Shown: positions 53,829-63,687 of the stretch, in pieces
Position numbering within the stretch: the stretch's first letter is position 1
Layout: the number at the start of each line of letters is the position of its first letter
Assembly (NCBI GenBank): GCA_017461775.1
Contig: JAFTXD010000140.1
Location: 1-64,000 of the forward strand
Reading direction: 5' to 3'
Length of the DNA stretch: 64,000 nt
Source of the DNA: Lachnospiraceae bacterium
GTDB lineage: Bacteria; Bacillota; Clostridia; Lachnospirales; Lachnospiraceae
Program-made: the position numbers and the translations under genes
The notes under the pieces: model-generated
The model's database searches: none
Told to the model about the DNA's origin: nothing
What the model saw: only the letters and a program-made list of their open reading frames with translations

Positions 53829-56204
53829 TCATTCCTTCTCTATGAAGTACATCCGCGCATCAAAGTCCTGATACAGGCGTGTGTTGGCGTTGTAGCCGGT
53901 ACCGGCAAAGCTCTGGGCCAATGCCACGCCGCAGTTATTTAAGACACTGCCGGGAAGAGTGTAGTCTTCGGTTTCACCATCCATTTTGATGAATTTCGCC
54001 ACGGTGTTATGCACCAGGGAATCCTTCTTAATATGGATGGGCGCAATCATGTTCACAAGGTCTCCGAAGAGCTTGATATCATACTTTAAGGCTCTGGTGG
54101 TGAAATGGTACATGTACTCAGGGGTAAGACCCTTGGTCCGCAGGGTAATCTGACTGGTATGAGGCTTTACGGTTTCCTGTACCATCACTGCCACTGCTTT
54201 TTCCCCGTCCTCGGAAACAATGTTCCATTCAACCAGATTGTTATTTGCAGGAATGCCTACATTTAATGACACTCCTGTCAGTTTGCCTCCGATGCGATGT
54301 AACTGCCCGAACTGTAGGGTTTTCCGCCATTTTTTATAAAGAGCAATCTGCTCCTTGATAGCCTCCACCTCTTCCTTTTTCATTTCCGCAAGGTTACATT
54401 CGTAGCCCAGGACTCCCATGCTTGCCACCGCAAAACGGGTCTCTAATGGGGTGTTTCGCAGAGTCTGATGGTTCGGGCAGGAGGATACATGAGCTCCTAT
54501 GACGGACTGGGGATAGCCGTAGGAAAGCCCGTTCTGAATGTAGCATCTGCTGATGGCATCGGAGTTGTCGCTTGCCCAGATTTGAGGCATGTAGCACAGG
54601 ATACCTAAATCAAAGCGGTTTCCACCGGAGGCACAGCCTTCAAATAAGATGTTAGGGAATCGTTTTACCAGCTCGCCCATCACACGGTACAGCCCCATCA
54701 TATAACGATGAAGCAATTCTCCCTGCTTCACTGCACCCATGGATGAAGAATACACATCTGAAAAATTACGATTCATATCCCATTTCACATAGGTAATGTC
54801 CCCTGCGGAGAAAACCTTGCTCATGGCTTCAATAAGATAATCCTGCACTTCCTCTCGACTTAAATCTAAAAGCATTTGGTGGCGACCTTCCCCATGATTA
54901 CGGTCAGGATGCTTTATGGCCCAGTCCGGATGGGCACGATACAAATCTGAGTTCTCATTCACCATCTCCGGCTCCACCCAGATGCCGAACATCAGCCCCA
55001 GCTTCACGATTTTATCTGCCAGACCTTTGATTCCGCCAGGGAGCTTCTTAGTGTTTACCTCCCAGTCTCCCAAAGAGCTGGTGTCATCATTTCGCTGTCC
55101 AAACCAGCCATCATCCATGACAAAAAGCTCAATTCCCGCTTCCTTACCGGCCTTTGCCAGCTTAAGAAGGCTGCTTTCTGTAATGTTAAAATAAGATGCC
55201 TCCCAGGAATTTAAAAGCACCGGGCGCTCCGTTTTTTTCCATACACCGCGCACAATATGCTCCCGCACAAAACGGTGCATATTCCGGGACATTTTACTGT
55301 AGCCACCGGCAGAAAAGGTCATCACTGCCTCCGGTGTCTCGAAGCTCTCTCCGGCACTGAGTGTCCAGCAAAACTGCTCCGGAGAAATGCCCGCAAGAAA
55401 TCTGGTCTGCCCCTGACTGCTTACCTCTGCCAGCTCCATATGCGGGCCGGAATAAACCAGGTTAAAGCCATAGCCTTCTCCCGCATCCTCACTGCTACCC
55501 TCTGCAAAAAGCATCACAAAAGGATTTGCATGATTAGAAGAAAAGCCGGTTGCAGAGGTATTTACCACTCTGCCGCCCTTTACCGTAGTGTCCACGCGGT
55601 TCATCTCTCTCGCCCAGTCCCCATGGAAGGAGGTCATCACCATATTCCCGCCATTCAAATCCAGCTGCATACTCATAATGCGCTGAATCTCCACGGATTC
55701 CTCTCCCTCATTAACCAGCTTACAGCTGCGGGTAATTACATCACAGTCTTCAAATACGCTGTAATAGAGCTCCAGCTTCACAGGCATATATTTTTCTTTC
55801 AGGACAATTCTCAGTGTCTGCACATTTTCCCCATATGCAGAGGGGAGTGTTTCTAATTCTCGTTTTCCCCCCAGCACTTCATGGGACTCGTACACAAAAT
55901 CCACAGAATTACTGCCATCCGCAAAGACAAGCTCTACAAAAGGGCTCCGCATGTCCCCGGTACCTCTCCCGGACACCTCCAGCAGCACATCATTCATGCA
56001 CAGCGCCGGATGCTCCTTATCATACTGGATGGCACAGCCGTTTAGATTTACGTGCTTCACAGAGACGGCTCGGGCAACCTCCGGTGTCAGGGGGATTTTT
56101 TTGCCATAATACAGATGCTCCAAATGCCCCGTATCCATTACTTGAAATGCATACGTTGTTTCCAGTGTTTCTAATACAAACAGATTTTCAAATGTCCTAA
56201 CCAT
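53829..56204 (-). CDS. Alpha-galactosidase, family GH36
   Basis: A 791-residue intracellular enzyme that releases alpha-1,6-galactose from melibiose, raffinose or galactomannan pieces. The nucleophile lies in YVKWDMNRNF (Asp about residue 478), the acid/base in WASDNSDAISR (about 545), and CASGGNRFDLG is also conserved. The N-terminal beta domain and length agree with GH36 of Firmicutes. It overlaps the end of the transporter gene by 8 bases, so it is the last gene of the operon. Confidence 0.95.
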   Translation of the reverse strand: MVRTFENLFVLETLETTYAFQVMDTGHLEHLYYGKKIPLTPEVARAVSVKHVNLNGCAIQYDKEHPALCMNDVLLEVSGRGTGDMRSPFVELVFADGSNSVDFVYESHEVLGGKRELETLPSAYGENVQTLRIVLKEKYMPVKLELYYSVFEDCDVITRSCKLVNEGEESVEIQRIMSMQLDLNGGNMVMTSFHGDWAREMNRVDTTVKGGRVVNTSATGFSSNHANPFVMLFAEGSSEDAGEGYGFNLVYSGPHMELAEVSSQGQTRFLAGISPEQFCWTLSAGESFETPEAVMTFSAGGYSKMSRNMHRFVREHIVRGVWKKTERPVLLNSWEASYFNITESSLLKLAKAGKEAGIELFVMDDGWFGQRNDDTSSLGDWEVNTKKLPGGIKGLADKIVKLGLMFGIWVEPEMVNENSDLYRAHPDWAIKHPDRNHGEGRHQMLLDLSREEVQDYLIEAMSKVFSAGDITYVKWDMNRNFSDVYSSSMGAVKQGELLHRYMMGLYRVMGELVKRFPNILFEGCASGGNRFDLGILCYMPQIWASDNSDAISRCYIQNGLSYGYPQSVIGAHVSSCPNHQTLRNTPLETRFAVASMGVLGYECNLAEMKKEEVEAIKEQIALYKKWRKTLQFGQLHRIGGKLTGVSLNVGIPANNNLVEWNIVSEDGEKAVAVMVQETVKPHTSQITLRTKGLTPEYMYHFTTRALKYDIKLFGDLVNMIAPIHIKKDSLVHNTVAKFIKMDGETEDYTLPGSVLNNCGVALAQSFAGTGYNANTRLYQDFDARMYFIEKE

Positions 56205-57567
56205 TTGCCTTCTCCTTTAATGTATCTGCAATTTCCTGTACCTTCTCATCCGTCAAAATGTATTTTCTGCGGAAGAATATAAAGGCTGCAATCAGTCCGG
56301 CAATAGGAATTACCGTCATGGTAAATCGCAGTCCCATCACCGAGGAGCCAGCCACATCAAGAGCTGCATCCGCATTATCACTAATGTGGAAAATCTCCAG
56401 ACAAAGGGACGCCAAAAGTGCAGAAATACCGGAAGCCAGCTTTACCACAAAGGTCTGCATGGAGAAAATCACACTTTCATCACGGCGACCATTTTTCCAC
56501 TCTCCATAGTCCACGGTATTTGCCAGAAATACAGTGGTAAGTACGGTCAGTACACCGGTCGCTGCAAAAATGAAGAATCCCGGAATCAGAAGCAGCACTA
56601 CACTGGTCATATTCATACAGGCTAACACCAAAAGCACCACATAGCCCACAACCTCCATGATAAGCCCGGTGCGGAACACCTGGGTGGTGGACATCTTCTT
56701 GCGAAGAAGAGGATAAAGAAGCATCATGGACAGAATCTGGATGCCGCCACCAAAGGTGGTAAATAGAGTGTAGGTATTTCTCCAGCCCTCCCCACCGATA
56801 TCATATTTAAAGAAATAAATCACAAGATTGCTGGTCAGGTAGGTGGCACAGTTCAAAATAACAATGGCAATCACCACTGCCATAGCCTGGTCGTTTTTGA
56901 GGAGTGCCTTAAACATTTCTCCGATGGAGGTGGTCTCCATATCCACTGTGGATTTTTCCTTAATACATACACACATGATGATTGCAGAAAGCGCAAATAA
57001 TATCGCGATAATCAGCGCAAAATACTGAAAGCCCACTCTTTCATTGCCACCACCTAAGATTTCTACCGCCTTCACGGTAATAATGGTAATGATAGCACTT
57101 CCTACACCGGCACAGGTTCTTCCCAAAGTAGATAAGCTTTCCCGTTCCTTACCATCCTTGGCAAAGGCCGGAATCATAGACCAATAAGGAATGTCCATCA
57201 TAGTATAGGTCACACCCCAAAGAATATAGGCCACCGCTGCATAAATCAGCAAACTGTTGCCCTTCACACTCTCCGGAATGGCAAACATGGCATACAACAC
57301 TACTGCATTCAATAACGTACCAAGCAAAAGCCAAGGACGGAATTTACCAAATTTTGTCTTGGTCTTGGCTACAATTACACCCATCACCGGGTCATTCATG
57401 GCATCAAACACTCTGGCTGCCATAAGGAGCACGCCGGTAAACACTGCACTGATGCCCAGTACATCTTGAAAATAATATAATATGTAACCCGCGGTGAGCA
57501 TGTATACCATATCCTTGCCCACTGCACCAATACCATAAGCTGCTTTTTCTTTTCCCGAAAGTCTCAT
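56197..57567 (-). CDS. GPH family sugar:cation symporter (MelB type)
   Basis: A 456-residue protein with about twelve membrane helices. FDAMNDPVMGVIVAKTKTKFGKFR (split: FDAMNDPVMG and KFGKFRPW, about residues 49-77) is the diagnostic GPH loop, and MMDIPYWSMIPAFAKDGKER lies at about 123-142. These transporters bring galactosides or related sugars in with Na+ or H+. Position between a GH2 beta-galactosidase and a GH36 alpha-galactosidase points to a galactoside. It starts 2 bases after the GH2 stop. Confidence 0.94.
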   Translation of the reverse strand: MRLSGKEKAAYGIGAVGKDMVYMLTAGYILYYFQDVLGISAVFTGVLLMAARVFDAMNDPVMGVIVAKTKTKFGKFRPWLLLGTLLNAVVLYAMFAIPESVKGNSLLIYAAVAYILWGVTYTMMDIPYWSMIPAFAKDGKERESLSTLGRTCAGVGSAIITIITVKAVEILGGGNERVGFQYFALIIAILFALSAIIMCVCIKEKSTVDMETTSIGEMFKALLKNDQAMAVVIAIVILNCATYLTSNLVIYFFKYDIGGEGWRNTYTLFTTFGGGIQILSMMLLYPLLRKKMSTTQVFRTGLIMEVVGYVVLLVLACMNMTSVVLLLIPGFFIFAATGVLTVLTTVFLANTVDYGEWKNGRRDESVIFSMQTFVVKLASGISALLASLCLEIFHISDNADAALDVAGSSVMGLRFTMTVIPIAGLIAAFIFFRRKYILTDEKVQEIADTLKEKANG

Positions 57568-57569
57568 CT

Positions 57570-59975
57570 TTATACCCTCTCCTTCTTAACTTCAAACCGA
57601 ATCTCTCGCATGCCCATACCTTCTCCTGTGATGCGCAGAATTGCTTCCCCTACTTCTCCGGTAGTCTTTACATAGGTACCGCCCATGCCTCCTCGCAAAG
57701 TGATAGTGGCAGGACCGATAATCTGTAACGGACCACATACCTCCAATTGCAATGGTTCCTGATAAAATGGCAACACATCCCCTGTTTCACTGACTGCCTT
57801 GATGCGGATAGCGGCCACATCGTAGGTTCTTTCTTCTTTCAACTCCTGGTGGGATACTTCCACATTTAATGACATCTGTGTCATAGGTTTCTTTTCTACT
57901 GTTTTCACCACCTTACCATCCTTAATTGCCTCAAAACGATAGGTGGTAAAGGTACCGCCCCAGTTGCCTACATATTTATTGTAAAGTCCTACGGCATCGG
58001 ACATTTTCATGCCACGGAAAACCATACATTTTGCCGCCAGAAGCATGATATTCACCGGCAGATGGGCCAGACCGTACTTATTGGCTGCCATGAGAATTTT
58101 CTTCACATCTTCTGCCTTACTGTGGGAGAAGCCTTCCCCCTTTTCCATTAATTCTCCGATGAAATCGTCTATGAGAATTGGACCATGGGGCAGATTCTTG
58201 TATGGTGACTTTACACTGTCGTGTTCTCCCACAAACAAATCATTCTTATACACCCGCACCGAATCCGCATTGGTGATGGCATACACGTCCTTCATGAGGC
58301 AAGCCGGATGTTCTCCAATATCCATGGAGGAGGAAATTTCCAACACCACATCCTCTTGGCTCTCCGCATCCTTCTGGGAAGCGTACACTGCCGCCGCCAG
58401 CTTGGGATTGCGGAACATATCCAGCACGCCGTGGTAACAAATTCTGTCCCCACTGCCGAAATCCTTGTGGGTATTGTAGTCGAACATGCACCAGCCAAAA
58501 CCGCCTGCCACATCCTCTTGACCATAGTAACCATCCATCACCCTGGCGTGACGAAGCATATGCTCCACCCTATGGTCCTCACAGTCAAAGGTTTTGGTAG
58601 GGAACATGTGACCATTGTATTCCGATACAAAGTACCCCTTATTCATATCCGGCGTTACCGCTTTTTTCTTCATGACCCCTGCATTGGTGCCGTCGTGGGA
58701 AAAATCATTGTAGGCATACACATCCTCCAAAAGAGAACTTTTCTGCAAATACCGCACACCACTGGTAGGTCTGGTGTCATCCAGCCTGTGGGCTGCTTCA
58801 TTGGTTTCCTTGTAAAAAGCATCATCATCCAGGGACTCATTGATTCGCACTCCCCATAGGAAGATGGAAGGGTGGTTCCGAAACTGCCGTACCATATCTT
58901 CTGTATTTTTCACTGCCCGGGCTTTCCATGCATCGTCTCCGATATGCTGCCACCCCGGAATCTCCGTAAATACCAGCAGTCCCAGCTCATCACAGGCCTC
59001 TAGGAAATAGTGTGACTGAGGATAATGGGAGGTTCTCACCGCATTTAATCCCAGCTCCCATTTCAAAATCTCCGCATCCCTGCGCTGCATGGATTTCGGC
59101 ATGGCGTATCCCACGTAAGGATAGCTCTGATGGCGGTTTAAGCCCCGGAAACCATATTTTCTACCATTTAAGTACAGACCATCCGCCTTGAAATCCACGG
59201 TGCGAAAACCGATTTTATCCATGCGCGCATCTATGACCACACCATTCCGACTCACTATGATTTTCACATAGTATAATGCGGGATGCTCTGGGCTCCACAG
59301 CTTTATATCTTTTAAGGAATGCCGGGTTTCCCCTGCCGGAAACTTCTCCAGAAGCTTCCCCTCTGCATCATACAGCTCCTGGGTAATGACTGCTTTGTCC
59401 CCATTCTCCACTACCACTTCGGAAGAAAAGGTCACTGCCCCGCAGATTCCATCCTCTGAAGCAATCCCGATAGTCTTGTGAAAAACATCTGAAATATATG
59501 CCTTTTCCTTGATTTCCAGATACACTTCCCTATACAGACCTCCATAGGTCATATAATCAATCACATTGCCAAAGGGAGGCTGATTCAAGCTTTCCCTGCT
59601 ATCCACCTTTATCACCAGCACATTATCCTGCTCCCAAAGCAGATGGGGCTCCAAATCCACCGTATAAGCCGTGTAGCCACAGTGATGCTCACAAATCTTT
59701 TTTCCATTTATGTAAACCTCGGAAGCATGCCCTGCTGCCTCCACGGTAAGAAATACATGCTTTCCCTGCCATGCCTTTTCCGGTGTAAAAAGCCTGCGAT
59801 AGCCACTGATTTTCTGATAAATGCTTTCATCAAAATAGTGAAATGGAGTCTCCACGGTGGTATGGGGCAGGCGTACCGTTTGTAATGTCATACCGTCTGC
59901 ATCCAACTTATGTAAACTTTCCGAAAAACAAGTGGTAAACTGCCAGTCATCATTTAAATAAATCCGCTTTCCCAT
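57570..59975 (-). CDS. GH2 family glycosidase (beta-galactosidase or beta-glucuronidase type)
   Basis: An 801-residue GH2 enzyme: jelly-roll domain (residues 1-170), immunoglobulin-like domain, then the TIM barrel with NAVRTSHYPQSHYF (about 312-325), acid/base Glu in GVRINES (about 379) and nucleophile Glu in FVSEYNGHMF (about 451). The C-terminal 200 residues are an extra beta region. No signal peptide. The barrel is closer to beta-galactosidases than to glucuronidases, and the operon supports galactoside use, but the substrate is not proven. Confidence 0.92.
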   Translation of the reverse strand: MGKRIYLNDDWQFTTCFSESLHKLDADGMTLQTVRLPHTTVETPFHYFDESIYQKISGYRRLFTPEKAWQGKHVFLTVEAAGHASEVYINGKKICEHHCGYTAYTVDLEPHLLWEQDNVLVIKVDSRESLNQPPFGNVIDYMTYGGLYREVYLEIKEKAYISDVFHKTIGIASEDGICGAVTFSSEVVVENGDKAVITQELYDAEGKLLEKFPAGETRHSLKDIKLWSPEHPALYYVKIIVSRNGVVIDARMDKIGFRTVDFKADGLYLNGRKYGFRGLNRHQSYPYVGYAMPKSMQRRDAEILKWELGLNAVRTSHYPQSHYFLEACDELGLLVFTEIPGWQHIGDDAWKARAVKNTEDMVRQFRNHPSIFLWGVRINESLDDDAFYKETNEAAHRLDDTRPTSGVRYLQKSSLLEDVYAYNDFSHDGTNAGVMKKKAVTPDMNKGYFVSEYNGHMFPTKTFDCEDHRVEHMLRHARVMDGYYGQEDVAGGFGWCMFDYNTHKDFGSGDRICYHGVLDMFRNPKLAAAVYASQKDAESQEDVVLEISSSMDIGEHPACLMKDVYAITNADSVRVYKNDLFVGEHDSVKSPYKNLPHGPILIDDFIGELMEKGEGFSHSKAEDVKKILMAANKYGLAHLPVNIMLLAAKCMVFRGMKMSDAVGLYNKYVGNWGGTFTTYRFEAIKDGKVVKTVEKKPMTQMSLNVEVSHQELKEERTYDVAAIRIKAVSETGDVLPFYQEPLQLEVCGPLQIIGPATITLRGGMGGTYVKTTGEVGEAILRITGEGMGMREIRFEVKKERV

Positions 59976-59984
59976 AGCTCCTCC

Positions 59985-60542
59985 TTATTCCACAATTCCA
60001 TCAAAGATAATATCCAGCATCTGCTGCAATCCCTCCTCATAGGACAGGTTGCTTTCCACCAGTACCGGTGAGGCAAAAAAGTGCTGAATGGTTCCCTCTA
60101 CCATAGCTTTAATCACGGGAATGGGCAGCTTTTTGATACTGCCCTCCTCCATCCCCTTCTCCAAAAGTGAAATGGTAGCATCCCAGTCCGTCTCCAGATA
60201 CTTTGCCACTGTCATGTACACATCCGGAAACTTTTCCTTCAGCTCATACAGCTTACTAAGTCCAATATTCTGGTATCTCTCCGGCAACACAATCATAATC
60301 TTTTTCAGCTTATCCAAAGTACTTAAGGACTCATCCAGAAGCACTTCCTTTTCGCTTCTCTTAATATCCGCAAAGCAATAATCCGCCAGCGCCAAAAGCA
60401 TCTCTTCCTTAGTGGCAAACACCTGATACAGTGTCTTCTTGCTAATCTTAATCTTCTTTGCCACATCATCCATGGTGAATTTCAGCCCCTTTTCCTGAAA
60501 AACATCAATGGCCGCATTTAATATCTTTTCCTGTAATTCCAT
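59985..60542 (-). CDS. TetR family regulator
   Basis: A 185-residue one-domain regulator. The N-terminal HTH is FTMDDVAKKIKISKKTLYQVFATKEEML (here given in parts: FTMDDVAKK and SKKTLYQVFATK, residues 22-49). The C-terminal helices form the ligand pocket. It lies 9 bases before the GH2 gene and is the first gene of the galactoside operon, behind a perfect inverted repeat. It is probably the local repressor. Confidence 0.93.
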   Translation of the reverse strand: MELQEKILNAAIDVFQEKGLKFTMDDVAKKIKISKKTLYQVFATKEEMLLALADYCFADIKRSEKEVLLDESLSTLDKLKKIMIVLPERYQNIGLSKLYELKEKFPDVYMTVAKYLETDWDATISLLEKGMEEGSIKKLPIPVIKAMVEGTIQHFFASPVLVESNLSYEEGLQQMLDIIFDGIVE

Positions 60543-60560
60543 ATCGGTCTCCTAACGAAA

Positions 60561-60594
60561 GAAACTAGGAAACTCTTTTCCGTTTCCTAGTTTC
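60561..60594. promoter_or_regulatory. Probable operator of the TetR-type regulator
   Basis: GAAACTAGGAAAC (60561-60573) and GTTTCCTAGTTTC (60582-60594) are perfect 13-base inverted repeats with an 8-base spacer. It lies 19-52 bases upstream of the TetR start. The size and symmetry suit a TetR-family operator and suggest self-repression of the galactoside operon. Confidence 0.75.
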
Positions 60595-60769
60595 CATTGT
60601 AATACCACCATCGTAAAAAAGCATCCTCTAAATCTACTGAAATCTAAATTCTATTTTTGTTTATTTTCGCCAAATATTGCTGTTTGTTAACAAAACATTA
60701 ATATTTCCATGTTACAATTAGTACCAAAGTCACTATTTATTACTAATCTACCTATTGGAGGACCTACAA

Positions 60770-62071
60770 ATGGATGTGAAAAAGAAAAAGAAACTGCTTC
60801 GTAAATTGATTTTTGGAATGTTAATCAGCTTTGTCAGTATTGTCCTATGGCAGATTTTCGTACTGAAAATGCTGGAAAAAGGCATCATCAATACCACAAT
60901 TGCAACGATATCTATTGTAGGTGTTCTTTTGTTTGTACTAGGTGGCATTTTCCTTATCGTCCGCTTCATTGTAGGTAAATTCCTCCAGATTTTCAGCGGT
61001 CTGAAGGATGTGACCGACGAATCCCTGGATATGGGCGCAAATAAGCTTGCCCAGCGAAACGACGAAATCGGAGAAATCGCACGCTACGTGCAGGATACCT
61101 TCTCTTCCATCGGCAAAGTGATTGGCGGAATCCGAAAAGCATCCAATGAACTGAACGAAGTATCTGAGAACTTTACTGATATTTTCCGTACCATGGAAAC
61201 CGCAGTGGAACAGACCGGAACCGAAGTAGATGTGATTGCATCCAATACCATCCTACAGGCAGAACAGGTATCGGATATGAAAGCTAAGATTGAAGCCATC
61301 AGCTCTGCCATAGAAAAAATAACGGATAACGTAGAAGTATTGGCTGGTAGTGCTGAATTGATGAAGGATTATAATATTTCTGTAGCGAAAATACTGGCTG
61401 AGCTGGTTACCATCAGCAAACAGAGCGGTGAATCTGTGGAAAATGTCCGCCAGCAGACAGAGCTGACCAACCAATCCGCACAGAAGATTCGTACTGCTAC
61501 CGAGATTATTGCCGGAATTTCCAGCCAGACAAATCTCCTTGCATTGAACGCCAGCATCGAAGCCGCAAGAGCGGGCGAACACGGAAAGGGCTTTGCCGTG
61601 GTTGCAGAAGAAATTCGTGCTTTGGCAGACCAGTCCCGAGCATCCACAGAGCAGATTGAGCAGGTGGTTTCTGCCCTTTTGGACAATTCTGATACCAGCG
61701 TTAAAATCACCAAAGAAGTATCCGAAGCCTTCTTACAGCAGACACAGAAAATTCAGGATACGGAAGCTATCTTTGGCTCCTTGAATAAAGAGGTAAGTAA
61801 GGTAAGTGATTCTATCCAGGATATTCGCAAGGAAGCTACAGATTTGAATACACATAAGGATGTGATGGAAGCCGGCATCGATGCCTTAGCTCTGGCTGCG
61901 CAGCAGAATGCAGAAAGTGCAGAGGTTACCTCTGAAAACATGGAAGAATTCCGCCAGATTGTAAGCGAATGTAACAGCTCCACCGATGTGGTAGTAAATG
62001 TGTCACAGGAATTAATCGGTTACATTAACGAATTCAGCGAGGATGCCATCAAAGACAAAATTATTGTATAG
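60770..62071 (+). CDS. Methyl-accepting chemotaxis protein-like signalling protein
   Basis: A 433-residue protein. Two membrane helices at about residues 13-33 and 45-68 leave almost no external part, so it does not carry a periplasmic ligand domain. A HAMP-like linker follows, then the MA signalling domain with the conserved tip [20 protein letters not shown] (about 245-264) and [18 protein letters not shown]. It may sense an internal signal or membrane state. The ATG at 60770 has GGAGG at 8 bases. Confidence 0.9.
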   Translation: MDVKKKKKLLRKLIFGMLISFVSIVLWQIFVLKMLEKGIINTTIATISIVGVLLFVLGGIFLIVRFIVGKFLQIFSGLKDVTDESLDMGANKLAQRNDEIGEIARYVQDTFSSIGKVIGGIRKASNELNEVSENFTDIFRTMETAVEQTGTEVDVIASNTILQAEQVSDMKAKIEAISSAIEKITDNVEVLAGSAELMKDYNISVAKILAELVTISKQSGESVENVRQQTELTNQSAQKIRTATEIIAGISSQTNLLALNASIEAARAGEHGKGFAVVAEEIRALADQSRASTEQIEQVVSALLDNSDTSVKITKEVSEAFLQQTQKIQDTEAIFGSLNKEVSKVSDSIQDIRKEATDLNTHKDVMEAGIDALALAAQQNAESAEVTSENMEEFRQIVSECNSSTDVVVNVSQELIGYINEFSEDAIKDKIIV

Positions 62072-62100
62072 AAAAATCCAACCCTTTTCGGAGGTATAAG

Positions 62101-63666
62101 ATGAAGAAAACATATAGCTACTATGTAAAAGACAAGGTCATCGAGCGGGAATATCTCTATATTCCCGTTCGATATATCATTGCCATATTAATTACCCTAC
62201 TGGAAGTCCTGGCAGTTATCGGTATTGTAATTGCCTGCTGTTATTATATTCCTTATTTTTATCTTGCCGCATTTGTCACAGAAATTTTCTGCGTCATCCG
62301 TATCATTGCCTCGGATGATAACCCGGACTACAAGGTTCCCTGGCTCTTATTTGTTTTGATTGTGCCTATTGCAGGTTTTATGCTCTACTTCATGTTCTAC
62401 TCCAGAAAGCTGCAGAAAAAATTTATCCGCAGACTGAAGGATTTAAAGGACCATACCTACAAAAAGGACGACAGCAAACTGTTTGCAGCGCTGCAGGAGG
62501 AAAATCCGGTGGCATGTGCACAGGCCAAAATGCTGACCCGTATTGCAGATGCCCATCTTTTCATCAATACGAAGCAGACCTACTTCCCTTTAGGAGAGGA
62601 CATGCATAAGAGCTTATTGGAGGATTTGGCCAAGGCTGAAAAATTCATTTACATGGAATACTTCATCATTGAAGAAGGTAAGTTCTGGAACAGTATTCTG
62701 GATATCCTAAAGGACAAGGCTTCTAAGGGCGTGGACGTAAAGGTTCTCTATGACGATATCGGCTGTATGGCAATGCTTCCCGGAGATTATTGCAAAACAC
62801 TGCAATCCTTCGGCATTGATGCTACCCCTTTCTCCCGCCTTCGTGGTAACGCGGACAGTGAATTCAACAACCGTAGCCACCGCAAAATTACGGTCATTGA
62901 TGGTAATGTAGGCTACACCGGTGGTGTGAATATTGCAGACGAATATATCAATGAAAAGGTTTTATTCGGCCACTGGAAGGACACTGCCATCCGTTTAGAG
63001 GGTGAAGCGGTGTGGGAGCTGACCAAGCTTTTCCTTGTGGATTTCGGTATCAATGTGAAGAAAATGCCTCAGGTGCGGGAGGACAGCTTCCCTTCCCAGC
63101 CTGAAATTACCGCGCAGGGTTATGTGATTCCCTTCGGAGATGGTCCTCATCCCATTTATGAAAGAAGAGTGGGAAAAAGTGTTATTCAGAACATGTTAAG
63201 CAGTGCCACCAGATACGCATACATTACCACACCATACCTGATTATTGATAACGATTTATGTACCGACCTGGAAAATGCCGCCCTCCGTGGCGTGGAGGTA
63301 AAGCTCATCGTTCCCCATATTCCGGACAAAAAACTGGTATTTGGTATGACCAGAAGCTTTTATCCAAGGCTGATGTCCGCCGGCGTGGAGATTTATGAAT
63401 ACGAGCCCGGCTTTGTTCACGCTAAGAGTTATTTAACAGACGACTCCTTTGCCATGATTGGTACCATCAATCTGGATTACCGCAGCCTGGTTCATCACTT
63501 TGAAAATGGTGTCTGGATGTACAACTGCGATTCCATCAAGGATTTGAAGGCAGATATGGAAGCCACCTTAGAAAAGTGTATTAAGGTGGAGCCTTCTCTG
63601 TTAAAAACCAGCCTTTTAGAGCGATTTATCCGCTCTGTCGTGCGTATTTTCGCACCGATGCTTTAA
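62101..63666 (+). CDS. cls: Cardiolipin synthase (phospholipase D family)
   Basis: A 521-residue membrane enzyme. Two to three N-terminal membrane helices (residues 22-45, 51-70, 78-100) are followed by two HKD motifs: HRKITVIDGNVGYTGG (about 261-276) and HAKSYLTDDSFAMIGT (about 440-455). It joins two phosphatidylglycerol molecules into cardiolipin. It follows the chemoreceptor-like gene by 29 bases and precedes a membrane protein gene by 21 bases. Confidence 0.95.
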   Translation: MKKTYSYYVKDKVIEREYLYIPVRYIIAILITLLEVLAVIGIVIACCYYIPYFYLAAFVTEIFCVIRIIASDDNPDYKVPWLLFVLIVPIAGFMLYFMFYSRKLQKKFIRRLKDLKDHTYKKDDSKLFAALQEENPVACAQAKMLTRIADAHLFINTKQTYFPLGEDMHKSLLEDLAKAEKFIYMEYFIIEEGKFWNSILDILKDKASKGVDVKVLYDDIGCMAMLPGDYCKTLQSFGIDATPFSRLRGNADSEFNNRSHRKITVIDGNVGYTGGVNIADEYINEKVLFGHWKDTAIRLEGEAVWELTKLFLVDFGINVKKMPQVREDSFPSQPEITAQGYVIPFGDGPHPIYERRVGKSVIQNMLSSATRYAYITTPYLIIDNDLCTDLENAALRGVEVKLIVPHIPDKKLVFGMTRSFYPRLMSAGVEIYEYEPGFVHAKSYLTDDSFAMIGTINLDYRSLVHHFENGVWMYNCDSIKDLKADMEATLEKCIKVEPSLLKTSLLERFIRSVVRIFAPML

Positions 63667-63687
63667 GAAAAACCTTTGGAGGTATCT

